A stretch of 8,695 nt of DNA from Moraxellaceae bacterium (lineage in GTDB: Bacteria > Pseudomonadota > Gammaproteobacteria > Pseudomonadales > Moraxellaceae), in contig JAJNDL010000030.1 of the NCBI GenBank assembly GCA_021156385.1, forward strand, positions 1 to 8,695, in the 5' to 3' direction. Under the pieces are notes generated by a model that was not told the origin of the DNA, did not search any database, and saw only the letters and a program-made list of their open reading frames with translations. Shown one piece after another: positions 5,638 to 8,695 of this stretch. A program made the position numbers and the translations under genes. The stretch's first letter is position 1; each line of letters starts with the position of its first letter.

Positions 5638-7173
5638 TTATGCCGTGGCCTTTTCCTTTTGCGGCGCGCCGAGCTTCGCGGAGCAGATGCCGAACACGTA
5701 GTCGCCGGTCTTCACCTTGCGCGTATCCAGCCAGAACTTCACCGTGGTGTAGGGCCAGAGCGTAGCGTTGGTGCCGTCCTCCTGCACGTACCAGCTCTTG
5801 CAGCCGGAGGTCCACACCGTGCCCTGCAGGTCGCGCTGGAGCTGCGCGTTGAAAGCCTGCTGCGCCGTGGCCTTTACCTCGATGTAGTCAGCCTGCTTCT
5901 GCTGCTGCAGCTTCATGCACTCCAGCACGTAGTGCACCTGCGCCTCGATCATGAAGATGATGGAGTTGTGGCCGAGGCCGGTGTTGGGGCCGACCAGCTG
6001 GAACAGGTTGGGGAAGCCGCTGATCGTGGTACCGAGGTAGGCGTTGGAGCCGGCCTTCCAGTCCTGGCGCAGGTCACGCCCGCCCTGGCCGATGACGGGG
6101 AAATTCTTCATGTAGATGCGCGGGTCGACGACGAAGCCGGTGCCGAGCACGATGCAGTCCGCCGGACGCTCGACGCCGTCGGCCGTCACGACGCCACGCT
6201 CGGTGATCTCGCGGATGCCTTCCGTCACCAGCTCCACATTGGGCCGGTTGAACATGCGGTACCACTCGTTGGAGATCAGGATGCGCTTGCAGCCGATGGT
6301 GTAGTCCGGCGTCAGTTTCCTGCGCAGATCGGGATCCTTCACCTGCAGACGGATGACGCCCTTCACGAGGGCCTCCAGCGTGCGCGCCACCAGCGGATGG
6401 ATGTTCATCGCGAGGCGGATCTCGTTGGTCCAGTAGTAGCGGGCGCGGTGCAGCTTGCGCAGCAGCGGGAACTTCGCGAACAGCGCCTTCTCGATGCCGA
6501 GGTAGCGGCGCTCGTCACGCGGGATCACCCAGGCCGGCGTGCGCTGCATGACGGTGAGCTGCCTCACCTGCGGCGCGATGGCCGGGCAGTACTGGATGGC
6601 GGAGGCGCCGGTGCCGATGGAGACGACGTTCTTGCCGGCGAGGTCGTAGGAGTGGTCCCACTGCGAGGAGTGCATGACCTTGCCCTTGAACTTCTCGAGG
6701 CCCTTGAGGGTCGGGAAGGCGGGCACGTGCAGCGGGCCGGAGGCGATGATGAAGTAGCGCGTGGTGAAGGTGTCGCCCTTCTCGGTGCGGACGGTCCAGA
6801 GCGCGGTGGCCTCGTCGAAGCGGGCCTCGTTCACGACCTGGCCGAAGCGCACGAAGGGGCGGATGCCGCGCTTCGCGGTGACATCGTCGATGTACTGCTT
6901 GATCTCGGGCTGCGGTGCGAAGCGCTTGGACCAGTTCGGGTTGCCCTCGAAGGAGAAGGAGTACATGTGCGACTGCACGTCGCAGGCGGCGCCCGGGTAG
7001 CTGTTGAAGTTCCAGGTGCCGCCAACGTCCTCGCCCTTCTCCAGGATGACGATGTTGCCGTGGCCGGCCTCGCGCAGCTTGATGGCGGCGCAGAGGCCGC
7101 CAAAGCCGGCGCCGACGATGACGGCGTCGAGGATTTGCGTCTTGGAGGAGGGAAACTGGGCCTGGCTGGTCAT
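5638..7173 (-). CDS. Flavin-containing Baeyer-Villiger-type monooxygenase (paralogue B)
   Basis: A 511-residue enzyme of the same type as paralogue A, expected to carry out NADPH- and O2-dependent oxygenation of a ketone using FAD. Motifs in order: FAD-binding GAGFGG (21-26), GGTW (51-54), YPGAACD (59-65), fingerprint FKGKVMHSSQWD (162-173), NADPH motif GTGASA (187-192), catalytic arginine R297 in GCKRILIS, GTGF (344-347) and GFPNLF (386-391). D65 and R297 are the predicted active-site pair. It keeps close alignment with A along almost its full length. The most changed parts are residues 250-275, 373-385 and the last 20 residues, which is where substrate preference could differ. The start is the first ATG before the FAD motif; no other start codon is visible upstream in frame, yet there is no Shine-Dalgarno match, because the bases before ATG read TTCCTCC. 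It faces the AraC-type gene across a 114-base divergent spacer. Confidence 0.93.
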   Translation of the reverse strand: MTSQAQFPSSKTQILDAVIVGAGFGGLCAAIKLREAGHGNIVILEKGEDVGGTWNFNSYPGAACDVQSHMYSFSFEGNPNWSKRFAPQPEIKQYIDDVTAKRGIRPFVRFGQVVNEARFDEATALWTVRTEKGDTFTTRYFIIASGPLHVPAFPTLKGLEKFKGKVMHSSQWDHSYDLAGKNVVSIGTGASAIQYCPAIAPQVRQLTVMQRTPAWVIPRDERRYLGIEKALFAKFPLLRKLHRARYYWTNEIRLAMNIHPLVARTLEALVKGVIRLQVKDPDLRRKLTPDYTIGCKRILISNEWYRMFNRPNVELVTEGIREITERGVVTADGVERPADCIVLGTGFVVDPRIYMKNFPVIGQGGRDLRQDWKAGSNAYLGTTISGFPNLFQLVGPNTGLGHNSIIFMIEAQVHYVLECMKLQQQKQADYIEVKATAQQAFNAQLQRDLQGTVWTSGCKSWYVQEDGTNATLWPYTTVKFWLDTRKVKTGDYVFGICSAKLGAPQKEKATA

Positions 7174-7287
7174 GGAGGAACTCGCTGTAGTCGTTATGGG
7201 CTTGTGCGATGAGCCGGACTCTAGGGGCTTTCCGGGTACGGCCGATATGCTAGGCTCGCCTCACTAATTGATATTTCCGGCCAAAGC
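7174..7287. promoter_or_regulatory. Divergent control region between monooxygenase B and the AraC-type gene
   Basis: This 114-base spacer must hold the start signals for both genes. On the plus strand TATGCT (7246-7251, 4 of 6 to TATAAT) sits 37 bases before the AraC-type ATG and is the best -10 candidate, with no clear -35 box. On the minus strand CATAAC (complement of 7194-7199) is a weak -10 candidate. GGCCGATAT (7240-7248) and ATATTTCCGGCC (7271-7282) form a loose inverted pair around the AT-richer centre. Weak -35 boxes on both sides fit activator-dependent promoters. No single operator can be named. Confidence 0.35.
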
Positions 7288-8304
7288 ATGTCCACCCGCC
7301 CCGCTCTCGGCATGATCTACATCCTGCGTGGTCTCCGTGACCTCGGGGAAGACATCACCCCGGTGCTGGACCGCTACGGCATCGACCTCGAGCGCCTGGA
7401 CCCGGCGGCCCGCGTCGACCGGGCGCTGGAGCTGCGCATCTACATGGAGATCGCCGACCGCCTGAAGGACCCGCTGTCCGGCCTGCGCACCGGCACCTTC
7501 TTCGGCTTCACCGGCTACGGGCCGCTGACCATGCTGCTCATGACCTGCAACGATGCCTATGAGGCCATCCAGGCCGGCATCCGCTACCAGCAACTCACCT
7601 ACCTCTTTGGCGACCTGCGCTTCGAACCGGGGCAGCAGGTCAGCACCCTGGTGCTGACGCCGCTGCGCCTGCCCGAGAAGCCCTTCCGCTTCCGCGTCGA
7701 CGGCGAGGCCTCCGGCACCTTCAAGCTGGTCAAGGACATGCAGGCCGCCCTCGGCCTGGACCTGCGCGCCGAGCGCATCGAGCTGCCCTATCCGCGGCCG
7801 GCGGAGGCGCGTGTCTACGAAGAGCACTTCCAGTGCCCGGTGGTGTTCGGCGAGAGCGCCGAGACCCGCTTCCGGATCCGCAACGAACACCTGCAGATCC
7901 GCTTCCCCACCGCCGACCCGACGGCCCACGCCCTCTTCCGCGCCCAGTGCGAACAGCAGCTGGCCGAGCAGGAGGCCACGGTGCCGGAAAAACTCAGAGA
8001 GAAGGTCGCCGCCCACCTCGAGCTCTTCACCGGGGGCTTTCCTGCGGCGGCCGAGGTGGCCTCCGCCTTCGACATTTCCGAACGCAGCTTCCGCCGCCAG
8101 CTCTCGGCCGAGGGCAGCTCCTTCCGCGCCGTGCTCGACGGGGTCCGCTACCGCAAGGCGCAGCAACTCCTGCAGGGCAGCCGGCAGTCGGTCGAGGCGA
8201 TTGCCCGGGAACTCGGCTATGCCGAAGCGGCGGCCTTCATCCATGCCTTCCAGCGCTGGGCCGGCTGTTCGCCGGCGGTCTTCCGCGCCAGTGCCCGGAG
8301 CTGA
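7288..8304 (+). CDS. AraC-family transcriptional regulator
   Basis: A 338-residue DNA-binding regulator with two parts. Residues 1 to about 210 resemble the Arabinose_bd-type (PF12625) sensor domain found in OruR/ArgR-like AraC proteins, with SGLRTGTFFGFTGYGPL (64-80) and YQQLTYLF (100-107) typical of it. The C-terminal part (about 233-335) carries the paired AraC helix-turn-helix motifs: AAAEVASAFDISERSFRRQL (253-272), then the signature with VEAIARELGYAEAAAFIHAF (302-321) and GCSPAVFR (326-333). The length is usual for the family. The ribosome site is weak, but ATG 7288 gives the expected N-terminus. Members of this subgroup often control a neighbouring divergent oxidative or lipid/sterol catabolic gene. 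Here the divergent partner is monooxygenase B, so it is the most likely target. The ligand is unknown; a ketone substrate or product is an inference. Confidence 0.93.
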   Translation: MSTRPALGMIYILRGLRDLGEDITPVLDRYGIDLERLDPAARVDRALELRIYMEIADRLKDPLSGLRTGTFFGFTGYGPLTMLLMTCNDAYEAIQAGIRYQQLTYLFGDLRFEPGQQVSTLVLTPLRLPEKPFRFRVDGEASGTFKLVKDMQAALGLDLRAERIELPYPRPAEARVYEEHFQCPVVFGESAETRFRIRNEHLQIRFPTADPTAHALFRAQCEQQLAEQEATVPEKLREKVAAHLELFTGGFPAAAEVASAFDISERSFRRQLSAEGSSFRAVLDGVRYRKAQQLLQGSRQSVEAIARELGYAEAAAFIHAFQRWAGCSPAVFRASARS

Positions 8305-8519
8305 CCGTTCCTCTGCCCCGTGCTCCATCGTGGGGCCGGAATTCCGCCGCATTACCGGAAAAGCCACCAGCCCGCTCCGCGCCGGTGCTTGAGGCCTGCC
8401 CGTAAGGCCCGGAATCATCGGCACCGATATTGCTACGCCCGTTCTAGGACCTGCTTCGGCAGCCCGGGTACAGGGACCAGGCCCATTCACTTTTTTCCAA
8501 AGAAGGAAGAACGACTGCA
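8305..8519. other. Intergenic region after the AraC-type gene
   Basis: I see no supported gene in these 215 bases. They contain a perfect 10-base palindrome CGGAATTCCG (8337-8346), a small CTGC-TTCG-GCAG hairpin (8451-8462) and no hairpin with a T-run, so there is no convincing terminator for the preceding gene. TATTGCTA (8428-8435), in a context resembling the -10 candidate at 7246, could be a promoter element for the next gene. A T-run (8491-8496) and purine-rich AAGGAAG (8503-8509) lie just before the next start. Confidence 0.4.
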
Positions 8520-8695
8520 ATGACGCACTCTCTCCATCCCCTGTCCCCTGGTTATCTGCGCGAGGAAAACGCGATGAGCATCGGCGTACTCGGCGAACTT
8601 GAACTGAAAAGCCTGTACCAGGCGGTGATCAGCCCGGCGCTGCAGCGCAGCGTCGGCATGGAGGCCCGGCTCCTGGCCCGGCGCGGCACCGGCCT
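8520..8695 (+). CDS. Protein of unknown function, N-terminal fragment (runs off right edge)
   Basis: An open frame begins at ATG 8520 and remains open to the window end (58 full codons). I do not recognise the product. The first 18 residues (MTHSLHPLSPGYLREENA) are polar, then MSIGVLGELELKSLYQAV starts a probable amphipathic helix, followed by a basic segment (EARLLARRGTG). No signal peptide or membrane segment is visible. Two starts are possible. ATG 8520 has AAGGAAG (8503-8509) ten bases upstream, a little long. ATG 8574 has GAGG (8562-8565) eight bases upstream and would remove the polar lead. Both are in the same frame. Codon use is like that of its neighbours. It is co-directional with the AraC-type gene but 215 bases away, so it is probably a separate unit. 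Confidence 0.6.
   Translation, partial: MTHSLHPLSPGYLREENAMSIGVLGELELKSLYQAVISPALQRSVGMEARLLARRGTG

Larger units (their letters stand above)
3844..7173 (-). repeat. Tandem duplication: two paralogous monooxygenase genes
   Basis: The two genes lie head to tail and are similar at DNA as well as protein level. Stretches near 4321-4400 and 6106-6185 (offset 1785) and around the conserved GPNTGLGHNS codons are almost the same base for base. Flanking and intergenic sequence is not alike, and the protein tails differ. This fits an old duplication followed by divergence under selection for the core fold, although acquisition of two related genes is also possible. Confidence 0.7.

Noticed and set aside
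5554..7212. Long plus-strand open frame (552 codons) opposite monooxygenase B
   Set aside because: It is antisense to a gene with clear family motifs. High GC in third codon positions makes long antisense frames common, and its translation is low-complexity (rich in V, A, G, D, H) with no recognisable motif.
8337..8346. Perfect 10-base palindrome CGGAATTCCG as an operator
   Set aside because: It is short, lies about 180 bases from the next start, and has no nearby promoter or second copy to support a function.

Overview
The window is high-GC DNA (roughly two thirds G+C by eye) with tightly spaced bacterial genes and proteobacterial-type proteins. The 5' fragment of dnaX and the small zinc-ribbon and DUF2505-like genes look gammaproteobacterial. 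A Nevskiales/Xanthomonadales-like lineage is a guess from gene style, not a demonstrated placement.

Layout. Positions 1-244 (minus) are the N-terminus of the DNA polymerase III tau/gamma subunit DnaX, cut by the window edge. A divergent intergenic region (245-495) separates it from a rightward block: an alpha/beta-hydrolase (496-1746), a cytoplasmic beta-propeller-like protein of unknown function (1851-3020), a 56-residue zinc-ribbon protein (3078-3248) and a DUF2505/SRPBCC-like protein (3277-3783). A perfect 12-bp hairpin flanked by A and T runs (3802-3828) ends this block. It also serves the convergent gene coming from the right.

The second half is an accessory-looking catabolic or detoxification module. 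It holds two tandem, paralogous flavin-dependent monooxygenases of the Baeyer-Villiger type (3844-5385 and 5638-7173, both minus) and a divergently transcribed AraC-family regulator (7288-8304, plus). Each monooxygenase gene has its own terminator (3802-3828 and 5593-5620), and there is a 252-bp spacer between them, so they look separately transcribed. The spacer contains an imperfect 24-bp palindrome (5443-5466) lying where the -35 box of the downstream monooxygenase gene would be, a candidate operator. A further gene of unknown function begins at 8520 (or 8574) and runs off the right edge.

How the genes may work together. The AraC-type protein probably senses a hydrophobic ligand and controls one or both monooxygenases, which would use NADPH, FAD and O2 to turn ketones into esters or lactones. 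The alpha/beta-hydrolase could in principle act on such products, but it sits in a different transcription unit about 2 kb away, so that link is only a suggestion. I found no RNA gene, CRISPR array, insertion sequence or phage gene in the window.
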